A stretch of DNA of 64,000 nt from Clostridia bacterium (GCA_017394805.1 JAFPXC010000026.1:1-64000), one strand, 5' to 3'; shown: positions 50,311 to 59,773, counted from the stretch's first letter. Made by a program: numbers and translations. The notes: generated from the sequence alone by a model not told the origin.

Positions 50311-51312
50311 ATGAAGCAGCAATCCGATAGCACGTCAAAAGAGCCGACGAGGGCCAAAAAAATACTTCGCAAAGTTTCGACCGTATTCTTCATTTTGTTG
50401 TTTACGGCCATTCTCGCGTGCGTTGTTTCCATCATCACCACCAAGTATATCTATCACAAGCCCGCCGCTTTGTTCGGCTATCGCATCGTCAAGATACTCA
50501 CCGATTCCATGACGCCCCAACTGCCGACCAACAGTTACATTTTGGTCAAGAATATAGACGGCGCGGACGTCAAAGAGGGTGATATCGTCGTGCATATCCC
50601 CGCCTACGGCACCTACGAGGGCTACACCATGACGCACTTGTGCGTCAAGGGACCCTATTTTGACGAAACCTATCAAAAGACCTGCATTCTCACCCAAGGC
50701 ACCAAAGCGGGCGCGCCCGTCGATCCCCCCGTGCCTATTGCCAACGTGCAGTCCGTTTACGTTTCGTCCATCGCCCGCGCCGGCGGTTTCTTCGACTTCC
50801 TCACGAGTATATGGGGCATTATGGTCATGGTGGCCGTTCCCTCGTTGATCGTCATCGTGCTGCAAGTCATTCGCATGGTCAAAGCGGTTGTGGACAAGCC
50901 CGACGAAGAGACCGTGCACGCCGAGGCCGAGCGCATCGCCGAGGAGCGCCGCGCCGCCGATTCGTCCCAAGCGAATGCCGCCGATACCGATGTCGGCACC
51001 ATGGGCGACGTGCTTGCCTTCATCGCCCGCGAGAAAGCCAAGTCCGCCAATTCCTCCCCCGACGCAAACGTCATCTCGAGGCAGGCGGTCTATTGCCCGG
51101 AGCGCAGCGATGGCGCAAGGGATCCCCTTGGTAGTGGCACCGACGCCGAAGCCGTTTCCCCCCAAGGGAGCGTTGCGCCCAAAGGGCACAGTTCCACCTC
51201 GCGTCCTCTCGACGAAATGGATTCCGTGCTTGCCTTCATCGCCCGCGAGAAAGCCAAGTCCGCGGGGACCTCTCCCGACGACCCGTCCGAGCCGCCCCCT
51301 TCCGACGACTGA
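50311..51312 (+). CDS. SipW-type signal peptidase I, copy 2
   Basis: A 333-residue membrane peptidase, clearly distinct from copy 1. Helix 1 is at about 19-42. The catalytic Ser is in KILTDSMTPQLPTNSYILVK and the His is in TMTHLCVKGP. GDIVVHIPAYGT and NVQSVYVSSIARAGG complete the core. A second helix lies at about 167-192. The tail contains VLAFIAREKAKSA twice, at about residues 230 and 309, with a repeat-derived segment (YCPERSDGA, VAPKGHSS) between. No Shine-Dalgarno site is present because a hairpin with a T run abuts the ATG. Confidence 0.88.
   Translation: MKQQSDSTSKEPTRAKKILRKVSTVFFILLFTAILACVVSIITTKYIYHKPAALFGYRIVKILTDSMTPQLPTNSYILVKNIDGADVKEGDIVVHIPAYGTYEGYTMTHLCVKGPYFDETYQKTCILTQGTKAGAPVDPPVPIANVQSVYVSSIARAGGFFDFLTSIWGIMVMVAVPSLIVIVLQVIRMVKAVVDKPDEETVHAEAERIAEERRAADSSQANAADTDVGTMGDVLAFIAREKAKSANSSPDANVISRQAVYCPERSDGARDPLGSGTDAEAVSPQGSVAPKGHSSTSRPLDEMDSVLAFIAREKAKSAGTSPDDPSEPPPSDD
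51070..51210. repeat. Dispersed repeat inserted in frame within the second SipW gene
   Basis: ACGTCATCTCGAGG, GTCTATTGCCCGGAGC, GCGATGGCG, AGGGATCCCCTTGGTAGTGG and GCGCCCAAAGGGC blocks identify the family. They are read in frame as part of the cytoplasmic tail. Confidence 0.75.
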
Positions 51313-51735
51313 TTTTTCGGTGTACCGTTGCGCCATCGCTGCGCTCCGGGCAATAGACCATCCCGAGGCACTCGATGGATCCCCTCGGTAGAGGCACCGA
51401 TAGCACCGTTGCACCATCGCTGCGCTCCGGGCAATAGACCATCCCGAGGCACTCGCCCCGCCATCGGCGGTACGTCACTCGCGCTCTGTGCGCCCGCATC
51501 CCACCGAAGGTGGATTTCACCCAAGGCTGTGCCTTGGATTTCTCCCGACGAACGTCGGATTTCTCCCGAGCGAATGCTCGGATTTCTCTCTCTTGCAGCT
51601 TTCTGTTGATTGCGAACAATCTCAAATAGAGTCCCTAAAAAACCGTTTAAAAACGCCCCAAAAATGCCCAAAAACGCTCAAAAATCGCAAAAAAATGCCC
51701 AAAAACGTGCAAAAAATGAGCGTTTTTTGCGCCAT
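51313..51735. repeat. Repeat-rich gap after the second SipW gene
   Basis: Two near-copies of a GCACCATCGCTGCGCTCCGG unit (about 51338 and 51411) with GGATCCCCTCGGTAGAGG between them belong to the dispersed family. Hairpins with GATTTCACC/GATTTCTCC spacers follow (51495-51590), and then an A-rich run of AAAAATGCCCAAAAACG-type repeats (51637-51735). No gene is seen in 51313-52079. Confidence 0.7.
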
Positions 51736-51996
51736 ATTGTCCGCTTAATCGTACACCATCGCGGATTCTATCTCCCGCTGTCGGGGCGTTCCGTTTCTTA
51801 TCCCGTTCGCTTTTTCTACGTCATATTCTTACGATAGTCAACCGTGCGATTTTCGAGCGATAATTTTACCTTTGTATACAGCCCTTTCCCATTGCCTTTT
51901 CCCCGTTTTTCGCCGTCGTTATTCCTCGTTGAATTATACGCGATCGTCTTTGTTCCTTTCCGCTTTCGACTCGTCGCATTTTTACGCTTGTTTTTC

Positions 51997-52067
51997 TTGC
52001 TTTTATACTTCGTATATGCTATAATGAATCATACCGTCGTGCACTATTCTATACCCCAAGGGGTATA
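51997..52067 (+). promoter_or_regulatory. leuS promoter and leader palindrome
   Basis: TTGCTT (51997-52002), 17 nt, TATAAT (52020-52025). The leader carries the perfect palindrome TATACCCCAAGGGGTATA (52050-52067) immediately before AAAGGAGATATATG. The leader is about 50 nt, too short for a T-box. Confidence 0.72.
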
Positions 52068-52079
52068 AAAAGGAGATAT

Positions 52080-54485
52080 ATGGAAGACTACAATGCGCAA
52101 CAAATAGAGCAAAAATGGCAAGAGATTTGGCAAAAATCGGGCGTTTTCAAGGCCGTCGATTTTTCGCCCAAACCCAAATATTACGCCCTCATCGAGTTCC
52201 CCTATCCCTCGGGCGTAGGGCTTCACGTTGGCCACGTCCGCGCCTACACCTCGCTGGAAGTCGTGTCCCGTATGCGTCGTATGCAGGGCTACAACGTGCT
52301 GTTTCCCATAGGCTGGGACGCCTTCGGTTTACCCACCGAAAACTATGCCATTCAGACGGGTCAGCACCCCCGCGTCGTCACCGACAAAAACATCAAAACC
52401 TTCCTTTCCCAACTCGCCAAAATGGGTTACAGTTTCGATTTGGACAGGCTTATCGACACCACCGATCCCGCCTACTACAAGTGGACGCAATGGATTTTCT
52501 TGCAACTCTACAAGCGCGGCTTGGCGTACCGCAGTCACACCTACGTCAACTTCTGTCCCAAGTGCAACGTCGTGCTTTCCAACGAGGAGAGTCAGGGGGG
52601 CGTGTGTGACCGTTGCAATTCGCAGGTAGAGCAGCGCGTCAAGGACGTTTGGTTCCTCAAAATACGCGAATACGCCGACAAATTGCTGGACGGCTTAGAC
52701 GACCTCGATTTCCTTCCCCGCATCAAATTGGAGCAGCGTAATTGGATAGGCCGCTCCTATGGAGCGGAGATAGATTTCGGCCTCAACGTGGACGACGCGC
52801 TCAAGGTGTTCACCACGCGTTGCGACACCTTGTTCGGCGTCACCTTCATGGTCATTGCGCCCGAGCATCCCATTGTGGACAAATATGCCGATCGCATCGC
52901 CAATTTGGACGAAATTTTGGCCTACCGAGAGGCCGCCAAACTCAAAAACGAGTTCACCCGCGTGCAGCTTGCCAAGGACAAAACGGGCGTCAAAATCGAC
53001 GGATTGTACGCCGTTCACCCCGTCACGGGCAAGCCCATTCCCATCTTCGTGGCCGACTACGTTATGATGGGTTACGGCACGGGCGCCATCATGGCCGTGC
53101 CCGCGCACGACACCCGCGATTGGGATTTCGCCAAGAAGTTCGGCCTTGACATTATCGAGGTCATCGCGGGCGGCAACGTGACCGAAGCCGCCTACACCGA
53201 TATTCAAAACGGCGTGTTGGTCAACAGCGATTTTTTGAATGGTCTCACCGTGGCCCAAGCCAAAGAAAAAATGCTGGCCTACCTCGCCGAGAAGGGCATC
53301 GGCAACAAGAAAGTCAACTACAATATGAAGGATTGGGCGTTCAATCGTCAACGCTATTGGGGTGAACCTATCCCCATCGTCTATTGCGACGCGTGCGGTA
53401 TGCTCCCCGTGCCCGAAGAGGAGTTGCCTCTCAAGTTGCCCGAACTCAAAGAATACAAGTACGGCAAGGGCGGCGAATCCCCTCTTACCGAGGTTCCCGA
53501 GTGGGTAAATTGCCGTTGTCCGAGGTGCGGCGGCCCCGCCAAACGCGAGACGGATACCATGCCCCAATGGGCGGGTAGCAGTTGGTATTTCCTGAGATAT
53601 ATTGACCCCCATAACGACCGTGTTTTGGCCGACCCCGACAAGCTGAAATATTGGGGGCAAGTCGACTGGTACAACGGCGGTATGGAGCACGTCACCCGTC
53701 ACCTCATCTACAGCCGCTTCTGGAATCTTTTCCTTCACGACATCGGCGTGGTACCGAACGCCGAGCCGTACGCAAAGCGTACGGCTCAAGGTCTGCTTTT
53801 GGGCGAAGATCACGAGAAAATGAGCAAGTCCAGAGGCAACGTGATCAATCCGTTGGACTGTGTTGAGCGCTACGGCGCGGACGTTTTGCGTACCTTTATC
53901 CTGTTCATCGGCGACTACGAGCGCCCCGCGCCTTGGAGCGAAACGGGCATCGCCGGCTGCCGTCGCTTCGTGGAGCGCGTATGGCGTTTGCAGACCATCG
54001 TCACCGACGAAGAAAGGTATAGCGCCAAGCACACGTCCTCGGTGCATAAGATGATCAAAAAGGTCACCGACGACTTCGATTCGGCGGGCTTCAATACGGC
54101 CATCGCCGCGATGATGGGCTTCGTCAACGAGGTCTATCTAGACAAGTATATCACCAAGGGCGAGTTCGTCACCTTGCTCAAATTGTACAACCCCGTCGCC
54201 CCCCATTTGTGCGAAGAATTGTACCAGATTTTGGGCGGTGAAGGCTTGTTGGCCGAGGCCGAGTGGCCCCAATACGACCCGAATAAGCTCATCGACCAGA
54301 CCGTCACCTTGCCCGTGCAGGTGTGCGGCAAGATGCGCGGCACGGTCGAGGTGGCGCGTGACGCTACGCTCGACGAAGTGCGTGCGGCCGTGATGGCGTC
54401 GCCCATCGCCGCGTATATCGAGGGCAAGACCGTCGTCAAAGAGATATACGTGCCCAACCGTATCTGCAACTTCATCGTCAAGTAA
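52080..54485 (+). CDS. leuS: Leucyl-tRNA synthetase
   Basis: An 801-residue class I synthetase. The HIGH-like motif is in YPSGVGLHVGHVRAYTSLEV and KMSKS is in GLLLGEDHEKMSKSRGN. A CP1 editing domain with TTRCDTLFGVTFMVIAPEHP and VPAHDTRDWDFAKKF is present, and zinc-type Cys pairs occur at CPKCNVVLSNEES...CDRCN. The C-terminal domain ends in KEIYVPNRICNFIVK, typical of LeuRS. It charges tRNA-Leu and edits mischarged tRNA. AAAGGAG precedes the ATG. The stop overlaps the next gene (TAATG). Confidence 0.97.
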   Translation: MEDYNAQQIEQKWQEIWQKSGVFKAVDFSPKPKYYALIEFPYPSGVGLHVGHVRAYTSLEVVSRMRRMQGYNVLFPIGWDAFGLPTENYAIQTGQHPRVVTDKNIKTFLSQLAKMGYSFDLDRLIDTTDPAYYKWTQWIFLQLYKRGLAYRSHTYVNFCPKCNVVLSNEESQGGVCDRCNSQVEQRVKDVWFLKIREYADKLLDGLDDLDFLPRIKLEQRNWIGRSYGAEIDFGLNVDDALKVFTTRCDTLFGVTFMVIAPEHPIVDKYADRIANLDEILAYREAAKLKNEFTRVQLAKDKTGVKIDGLYAVHPVTGKPIPIFVADYVMMGYGTGAIMAVPAHDTRDWDFAKKFGLDIIEVIAGGNVTEAAYTDIQNGVLVNSDFLNGLTVAQAKEKMLAYLAEKGIGNKKVNYNMKDWAFNRQRYWGEPIPIVYCDACGMLPVPEEELPLKLPELKEYKYGKGGESPLTEVPEWVNCRCPRCGGPAKRETDTMPQWAGSSWYFLRYIDPHNDRVLADPDKLKYWGQVDWYNGGMEHVTRHLIYSRFWNLFLHDIGVVPNAEPYAKRTAQGLLLGEDHEKMSKSRGNVINPLDCVERYGADVLRTFILFIGDYERPAPWSETGIAGCRRFVERVWRLQTIVTDEERYSAKHTSSVHKMIKKVTDDFDSAGFNTAIAAMMGFVNEVYLDKYITKGEFVTLLKLYNPVAPHLCEELYQILGGEGLLAEAEWPQYDPNKLIDQTVTLPVQVCGKMRGTVEVARDATLDEVRAAVMASPIAAYIEGKTVVKEIYVPNRICNFIVK

Positions 54486-55327
54486 TGGAAGACTTCACTT
54501 CGTTCGTCGACAAAAATTTCACGCCTATAGGCGTGGATAACGGCGTTATCAAGCGCATACGCGGGGTGGCCAACAATACCAAGCCCAACCCCGAGCGCCT
54601 TTTCGTGGCCGAGGGGATATGGATGAACACCCATATCATCAACGAGGGTACCGAGGTGGTGTACTTGGTGGTATGCCCCCAATACGTGTACACGCCCGAG
54701 GCCGAAATGGCGGTGCGCACCTTGGCCGAGCGGTGCAAAGACCGCTTCGTAGTGAGCGCCAAGACCTTCGACCGCATCGCGGAGAAGGATAAGCCCGACG
54801 GCGTGCTGACCTTGGCCAAGTTGCCCTCGTTCGACCTCGAGAACTTCCGCGTGGACGCCAAGGGCATCGTGTTGGTCATAGACGGGGTGGAGATCCCCGG
54901 CAATATCGGTACGATGCTTCGGGTGGCCGACGGCGCGGGGGTGGACGCCGTGTTCTTGTGCAACCGAAAGGCGCGCCTTACCCACCCCAAACTCATCCAC
55001 AGCAGTATGCTGGCCGTCCTCACCGTGCCCGTCTTCGAATTCGATTCGGTGGACAGTTGCGCGGCGTGGCTACACGAGCGCGGTTTCACCATCTATTTGG
55101 CCGACAGCCGCGCCGAAAAAATGTACTACGAATTGTCCTACGGCACCCGCACGGCCTTCGTGCTGGGTAGCGAGCGCTACGGCATCGCCCGCGAGTGGTA
55201 CGCCAAGACGCCCTCGCTGGTGGCCATCCCCATGTTGGGCAAGTGCGACAGCCTCAACGTAGGCGTGGCGGCCACCGTCCTCTTGTACGAGGCGAGTATC
55301 AAAAACAAGTTGGGTTTCAAACGCTGA
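54485..55327 (+). CDS. SpoU/TrmH-family RNA 2'-O-methyltransferase
   Basis: A 280-residue SPOUT methyltransferase. VLVIDGVEIPGNIGTMLRVADGAG is motif 1, AFVLGSERYGIAREWY is motif 2 and VAIPMLGKCDSLNVGVAATVLLYEA is motif 3, forming the knotted SAM site. The N-terminal about 110 residues are a substrate-binding domain. It probably methylates rRNA or tRNA ribose; the exact target is unknown. Translation starts at an ATG overlapping the leuS stop, so it is coupled to leuS. An AGCCC/GGGCT hairpin follows. Confidence 0.92.
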   Translation: MEDFTSFVDKNFTPIGVDNGVIKRIRGVANNTKPNPERLFVAEGIWMNTHIINEGTEVVYLVVCPQYVYTPEAEMAVRTLAERCKDRFVVSAKTFDRIAEKDKPDGVLTLAKLPSFDLENFRVDAKGIVLVIDGVEIPGNIGTMLRVADGAGVDAVFLCNRKARLTHPKLIHSSMLAVLTVPVFEFDSVDSCAAWLHERGFTIYLADSRAEKMYYELSYGTRTAFVLGSERYGIAREWYAKTPSLVAIPMLGKCDSLNVGVAATVLLYEASIKNKLGFKR

Positions 55328-55583
55328 AGCCCGAAAAACGGGGCTACGGATGGGCTGCAGCGTGCGACAAGCGGAAGGAATCGGGTATTGGGTACTTACG
55401 GTTTTGGCCATCGTCGTGCGTATGGGGCGCGCCCGAAACCCCGATGACAAAAGGAATAGGCCTTGGGCGCGAAACGGTATGCGTAAGCGAGGCCGTAAAC
55501 GATTGGGTTACGACCGCGAACCTACGATAGAATGAAAGATTTTCGTCGGATGGTAATGCGCTATGCGCAAAGGACATAGAAAT

Positions 55584-57014
55584 ATGCAAGAAAAAGACAA
55601 GATAACGCAAGAAAGCGAGGCGCAGAGCACGCAACCCACGGGCGAAAACCCGAAAACGGAACGAGAGCAACCCACGGAGAACGCGGCGGCAGAAGACGTC
55701 GCGGTCGACGCCGTAGCGACCGAAAACGGCGCGGACGGCGAAAGTGCGGTCGAAAGCGCGGCGGACGGCGAAAGTGCGGTCGAAAGCGCGGCGGAGAAGA
55801 ACGCGGCTACGGAAAGCGGCGCGGAGAGTGAAAAGCCGACCGAAAAAGGCGAGACCGAGAAAAACGCGGCGGCACCTGCCGCTACGCCCAAGAAAACGCC
55901 CAAACAAGTGGTCAAATACCTCTTCAAACGGTGGTTTATCGACGCCTTTACGGGTATGGCGCAGGGCCTGTTCGTCACCCTCATCGCGGGCACCATTATA
56001 TGCCAGATCGGCGACTGGTGCGGCGCGGGGCGGAACAGTTTCGGCGACTTCTTGAAAACGCTGGGCAACCTGGCCAAAATGTTGATGGGCGCGGGTATCG
56101 GCGTGGGTATGGCGCACAAGTTGGGCTGTAAACCCCTCTTGATATTCGCTTCGGCGGTCTCGGGCCTGATCGGCGCATGGAGTATGCAACTCGTCAACCT
56201 GTGGACGACGGGCGCGACCTTCTCTATCGCCATGGGTATGTGCGGCAACCCCATCGGCGCCTATATCGTGGCGCTATTCGGTATAGAAGTGGTCGGGTTG
56301 TATGCGGGCAAGACCAAAGTGGACATCGTTTTGGTGCCGTTGGGCGTCATACTGCTGTCCTTGGCGTCCGTATGGGCGGCGTGGCCCTTTATCAAATTGG
56401 TGGAATTGCTGGGTACGGGCATCGCCCTGGCCATTCAGGCGGGCACGGCCGTCAAGATAATCGTGGGCATTTTCGTGGCCGTAGTGCTCGGCCTGTTGCT
56501 CACCTTGCCCACCTCGTCGGCGGCTATATGGATAGCCATCGCCGCTACGGCCATCGGCGCGGCGGAAGACTACCAAATCGCGATGAGTATAGCGGGCGGC
56601 GCCGCCGTAGCCGGGTGCGCCGCGCATATGGTCGGCTTTGCCGTGGCGAGCTTCCGCGAAAACAAGTGGGGCGGCCTCGTGAGCCAAGGTATCGGCACCA
56701 GCATGCTGCAAATACCCAACCTCATGCGCAATCCGCGCATTCTCATACCCGAAATAGCCGCTTCGGCCGTGGCGGGCTTGGTGGCGGTATTGCTGGATAT
56801 GCGCTGTAACGCGGCGGGCGGCGGTATGGGTACGAGCGGCCTCGTGGGCGTGTTCGGCGTGATCGCCGAGAGTCAAAAGTGGGGCGTGCCCACTTGGCGT
56901 TACGTCCTAGGCATCGTGCTGTGTATGTTCGTCATACCCGCCGTCGTGGCCTTCGTAGTGAGCGAATTGCTACGCAAAGTCGGCTGGATAAAAGAAGGCG
57001 ATCAAAAAATTTGA
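55584..57014 (+). CDS. PfoR-like PTS EIIC_2-family membrane protein
   Basis: A 476-residue protein. The first about 100 residues are acidic and low-complexity, with a repeated ADGESAVESA unit. The remainder has about ten helices of the PTS_EIIC_2/PfoR type, with FKRWFIDAFTGMAQGLFVTL, GNPIGAYIVALFGIEVVG, LLLTLPTSSAAIWIAIAATAIGAAEDYQIAMS and a GTSGLVGVFG segment near the end. Family members are annotated as regulatory PfoR or as sugar permease components. No EIIA or EIIB partner is nearby, so a PTS function is doubtful. AAAGGA lies 9 nt before this ATG; an ATG at 55563 is less well placed. Confidence 0.8.
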   Translation: MQEKDKITQESEAQSTQPTGENPKTEREQPTENAAAEDVAVDAVATENGADGESAVESAADGESAVESAAEKNAATESGAESEKPTEKGETEKNAAAPAATPKKTPKQVVKYLFKRWFIDAFTGMAQGLFVTLIAGTIICQIGDWCGAGRNSFGDFLKTLGNLAKMLMGAGIGVGMAHKLGCKPLLIFASAVSGLIGAWSMQLVNLWTTGATFSIAMGMCGNPIGAYIVALFGIEVVGLYAGKTKVDIVLVPLGVILLSLASVWAAWPFIKLVELLGTGIALAIQAGTAVKIIVGIFVAVVLGLLLTLPTSSAAIWIAIAATAIGAAEDYQIAMSIAGGAAVAGCAAHMVGFAVASFRENKWGGLVSQGIGTSMLQIPNLMRNPRILIPEIAASAVAGLVAVLLDMRCNAAGGGMGTSGLVGVFGVIAESQKWGVPTWRYVLGIVLCMFVIPAVVAFVVSELLRKVGWIKEGDQKI

Positions 57015-57036
57015 AATTAACCCCTAAGGAGGTCGT

Positions 57037-58815
57037 ATGAAATACACGGATAGAAAAGACATTCCCCTCAAGTATACTTGGGACCTGACGCCCATCTTTG
57101 CGGACGTGGCCGCGTGGGAAGCGCAATTCGCGCGGCTCAAATCGCTATTGCCCAAGGCCGCGGCGTATCGCGGCAAACTGGGCGACAAAGCGCAACTCGC
57201 CGCCTTGTACGCCTTGTCCGACGAGGCTTCGCTGGCGTTTGAACAGTTGTACGTCTACGCTTTCCTCAAATACTACGAGGACACCCGCGTGGGCGAAAGT
57301 CAGCAACTCGTCGCGCGTATCGGTATGTGCCAGGCCGAGGTGGCCGGCGCGTTTGCGTGGGTAACGCCCGAGATAATCGCGTCCTACGACCACGACAAAC
57401 TCGTCGCCTTGTCCGAGGACCCGACCTTCCGCGCCCATCGCCACGAACTCGTGGAGTTGGCCCGTCAAAAGGACAGAGTGCTGTCGGACAAAGAAGAGAA
57501 GATATTGGCCGAGGTCAGCCCCGTGTTGGGTATGTTCCACGAGACGTTCGGCAAGTACGACAACGCCGACGTAAGATGGAAACCCGTCACGGTGGACGGC
57601 AAAGAAGTGGAGATGAGCCACGGCGTGTACGGCGAATTGATGCTGTCGAAAGACCGCAACGTGCGCGAGGCCGCCCACAACAGTATGATGGACGGCTACA
57701 AGCAGATGATCAATACCTTGGCCTCCAACTACGCGGGCAACGTGTTGGGCGACGTGTTTTTGGCCAAAACCCGCGGCTACAAGAGCGTGCTGGAGCGGGC
57801 GTTGGACGACGACAACATTCCCCAAGAGGTCTACTTCAAATTGATTGACAAGGTGCACGGCGCCATCCCCGCTTTGCGCGCTTATATGGCCTACCGCAAA
57901 CGCGTGTTGGGCTTGGACGAGCATAAGGCCTACGATATGTACGTGCCGCCCGTCGAAGAGGAGACCAAAAAGTACGAGTACGAAGAGAGTTTCGATATGG
58001 TCATCAAGGGCTTGGCACCCTTGGGCGAAGACTACGTCGCGCTGTTGAAACGCGCCCGCAACGAGCGTTGGATAGACGTGTACGAGGCTTCCGGCAAACG
58101 CTCGGGCGGCTTCAGCTGGGGCGTGTACGGCTCGCCGCCGTATATTTTGCTCAACTACAACGGCACCTTGTCCGAGACCTTCACCATCGCGCATGAGTTG
58201 GGGCATAGTATGCACACCTATCACAGCGACCACGCCCTGCCGTATGCTTCGGCGCAATACCGCATTTTCGTGGCCGAGATAGCGTCCACCGTCAACGAGA
58301 TGATCCTCATTAAGAGTTTGCTCAAAGAGGCCGCGCCCCAAGAAAAGCGCTACCTGTTGAGCTATCTGTTGGATATGTTCAAGTCCACCGTGTTCCGTCA
58401 GACCTTGTTCGCCGAATTCGAGATGAAGGCGCACAACTTTGTGGAAGAGGGCGGCGGACTGTCGGCGGACCTGTTGTGCAAGACGTACAACGACCTCATC
58501 GTGGAGTACTACGGCGAAGAGTTCGTCACCCCGATGATCCAATACGAGTGGGCGCGTATCCCCCATTTCTATACCTCGTTCTACGTGTATCAATACGCCA
58601 CCGGACTGATTTCGGCGTGCTCCATCGCCTCGGATATCATCGAGGGCAAAGAGGGCGCGGTGGAAAACTACAAGAAGTTCTTGTCGGCGGGCGGCAGTAT
58701 GGACGCGTTGGATATCCTGCGCCTGGCGGGGGTAGACCTCACCCAAGACGAGCCGTTCGACAAGGCGATGCGCCTCTTCTCGGACACCCTCAAAGAATTG
58801 GAGTCGCTGGCGTAA
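57037..58815 (+). CDS. pepF: M3-family oligoendopeptidase F
   Basis: A 592-residue zinc metallopeptidase of normal PepF length. The zinc site is FTIAHELGHSMHTYHS (HExxH) followed by the downstream Glu in FVAEIASTVNEM. Other family segments are YKWDLTPIFAD-like (YTWDLTPIFADVAAWE), GVYGSPPYILLNYNGTLSETF and QYEWARIPHFYTSFYVYQYATG. It hydrolyses short peptides in the cytoplasm. AAGGAGG precedes the ATG. The gene is followed after 1 nt by a lipoprotein gene and lies upstream of dnaB in what appears to be one transcription unit. Confidence 0.95.
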   Translation: MKYTDRKDIPLKYTWDLTPIFADVAAWEAQFARLKSLLPKAAAYRGKLGDKAQLAALYALSDEASLAFEQLYVYAFLKYYEDTRVGESQQLVARIGMCQAEVAGAFAWVTPEIIASYDHDKLVALSEDPTFRAHRHELVELARQKDRVLSDKEEKILAEVSPVLGMFHETFGKYDNADVRWKPVTVDGKEVEMSHGVYGELMLSKDRNVREAAHNSMMDGYKQMINTLASNYAGNVLGDVFLAKTRGYKSVLERALDDDNIPQEVYFKLIDKVHGAIPALRAYMAYRKRVLGLDEHKAYDMYVPPVEEETKKYEYEESFDMVIKGLAPLGEDYVALLKRARNERWIDVYEASGKRSGGFSWGVYGSPPYILLNYNGTLSETFTIAHELGHSMHTYHSDHALPYASAQYRIFVAEIASTVNEMILIKSLLKEAAPQEKRYLLSYLLDMFKSTVFRQTLFAEFEMKAHNFVEEGGGLSADLLCKTYNDLIVEYYGEEFVTPMIQYEWARIPHFYTSFYVYQYATGLISACSIASDIIEGKEGAVENYKKFLSAGGSMDALDILRLAGVDLTQDEPFDKAMRLFSDTLKELESLA

Positions 58816-58816
58816 T

Positions 58817-59773
58817 ATGAAGAAAACGGTCGGCATACTCGTCCTTTTGCTGTGCCTCGTGACGTGTTGGGCGCTGACGGCTTGCGCTACGGTCACTTAC
58901 TCCGTGCAGATCGGCGTAAACGGCGCGCGCACCTTGACCTTGCGCGTGCAATACGGCGACGACACCACGGACGAGGACAAGGCGTATATCAAAACCTTTC
59001 TCGAAGAGGTGAGCGCTTCGTACCGCGCGGCGGGACGGGATTGCACGGTCAAAGAGGGCGAGGGGTATATAACCCTCAAAGAGGAGTTTGAGTCGGCAAC
59101 CGACTATATGATAGCGATGGGCTACACGGGCGACGAGCCAAACGACGATCCCACGCCGTCGGTCAATCTGAACGCCTACTTCCTTGAATACGTCAGCGAA
59201 ATGTCCCTCGCGTCAAAAGCCACCGTGCTGTCCTACGCCTTCCGCTACGCCATAGGCGACTATACGGCCAAAGGGAAGGGCAACTTGCTCGCCCGCTGGC
59301 GTGCCTACTGCTCGGGCTACGCGGGAATGGTGACGCATCCGTTGTGCGAGGTGTACGCCAAATTGGCGCGTACCGATATGGACGGGTTGTACCAAGCCAC
59401 CGCGCAGGCGCTCGAGAGTGAAAAAGGCGAGGCCTTGGCCGACGACCTTGCGGTATGGCTGGCCGACAAAGGGTATAATCTGCGGGACGTGAACTTCCGC
59501 TATACCTACGAACATATCTACAAATCGGTGTACCCGAAGGAATGCACCAAGAGTTACAAAAACAGCGAAACGGGCGCTACCGTGTACGAATGGGATATGA
59601 CGGTCGCGGATATTCCCGCCACCACCGTCGTCCTGTGCCAAAAAGCACCGCGTGCTTGGGCGTGGGAGTTGACCGCCATCGGCGCGGGGCTGGTCGCCCT
59701 CGTCGTAACGCTGACGATTATCTTCGTAAAAAGGAGAAAGATGAACGATGCCTCAAGAGAAACAGAACAATAA
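58817..59773 (+). CDS. Lipoprotein with C-terminal membrane helix, unknown function
   Basis: A 318-residue protein I do not recognise. The signal peptide ends in ALTAC with lipid Cys23. A C-terminal helix at about 277-302 (WELTAIGAGLVALVVTLTIIF) is followed by a KRRK stop-transfer, so the protein is anchored at both ends with the middle outside. The middle has a beta-rich start (VTYSVQIGVNGARTLTLRVQ) and the Tyr-rich YEHIYKSVYPKECTKSYKNS. This layout resembles the LppM-like lipoproteins of Gram-positives. It follows pepF by 1 nt and overlaps dnaB by 26 nt. Confidence 0.7.
   Translation: MKKTVGILVLLLCLVTCWALTACATVTYSVQIGVNGARTLTLRVQYGDDTTDEDKAYIKTFLEEVSASYRAAGRDCTVKEGEGYITLKEEFESATDYMIAMGYTGDEPNDDPTPSVNLNAYFLEYVSEMSLASKATVLSYAFRYAIGDYTAKGKGNLLARWRAYCSGYAGMVTHPLCEVYAKLARTDMDGLYQATAQALESEKGEALADDLAVWLADKGYNLRDVNFRYTYEHIYKSVYPKECTKSYKNSETGATVYEWDMTVADIPATTVVLCQKAPRAWAWELTAIGAGLVALVVTLTIIFVKRRKMNDASRETEQ

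Noticed and set aside
51637..51735. Coding region in the A-rich repeat before leuS
   Set aside because: The open frame there translates to a Lys/Asn repeat with no start signal and no similarity to a known family. It is a simple-sequence tract.
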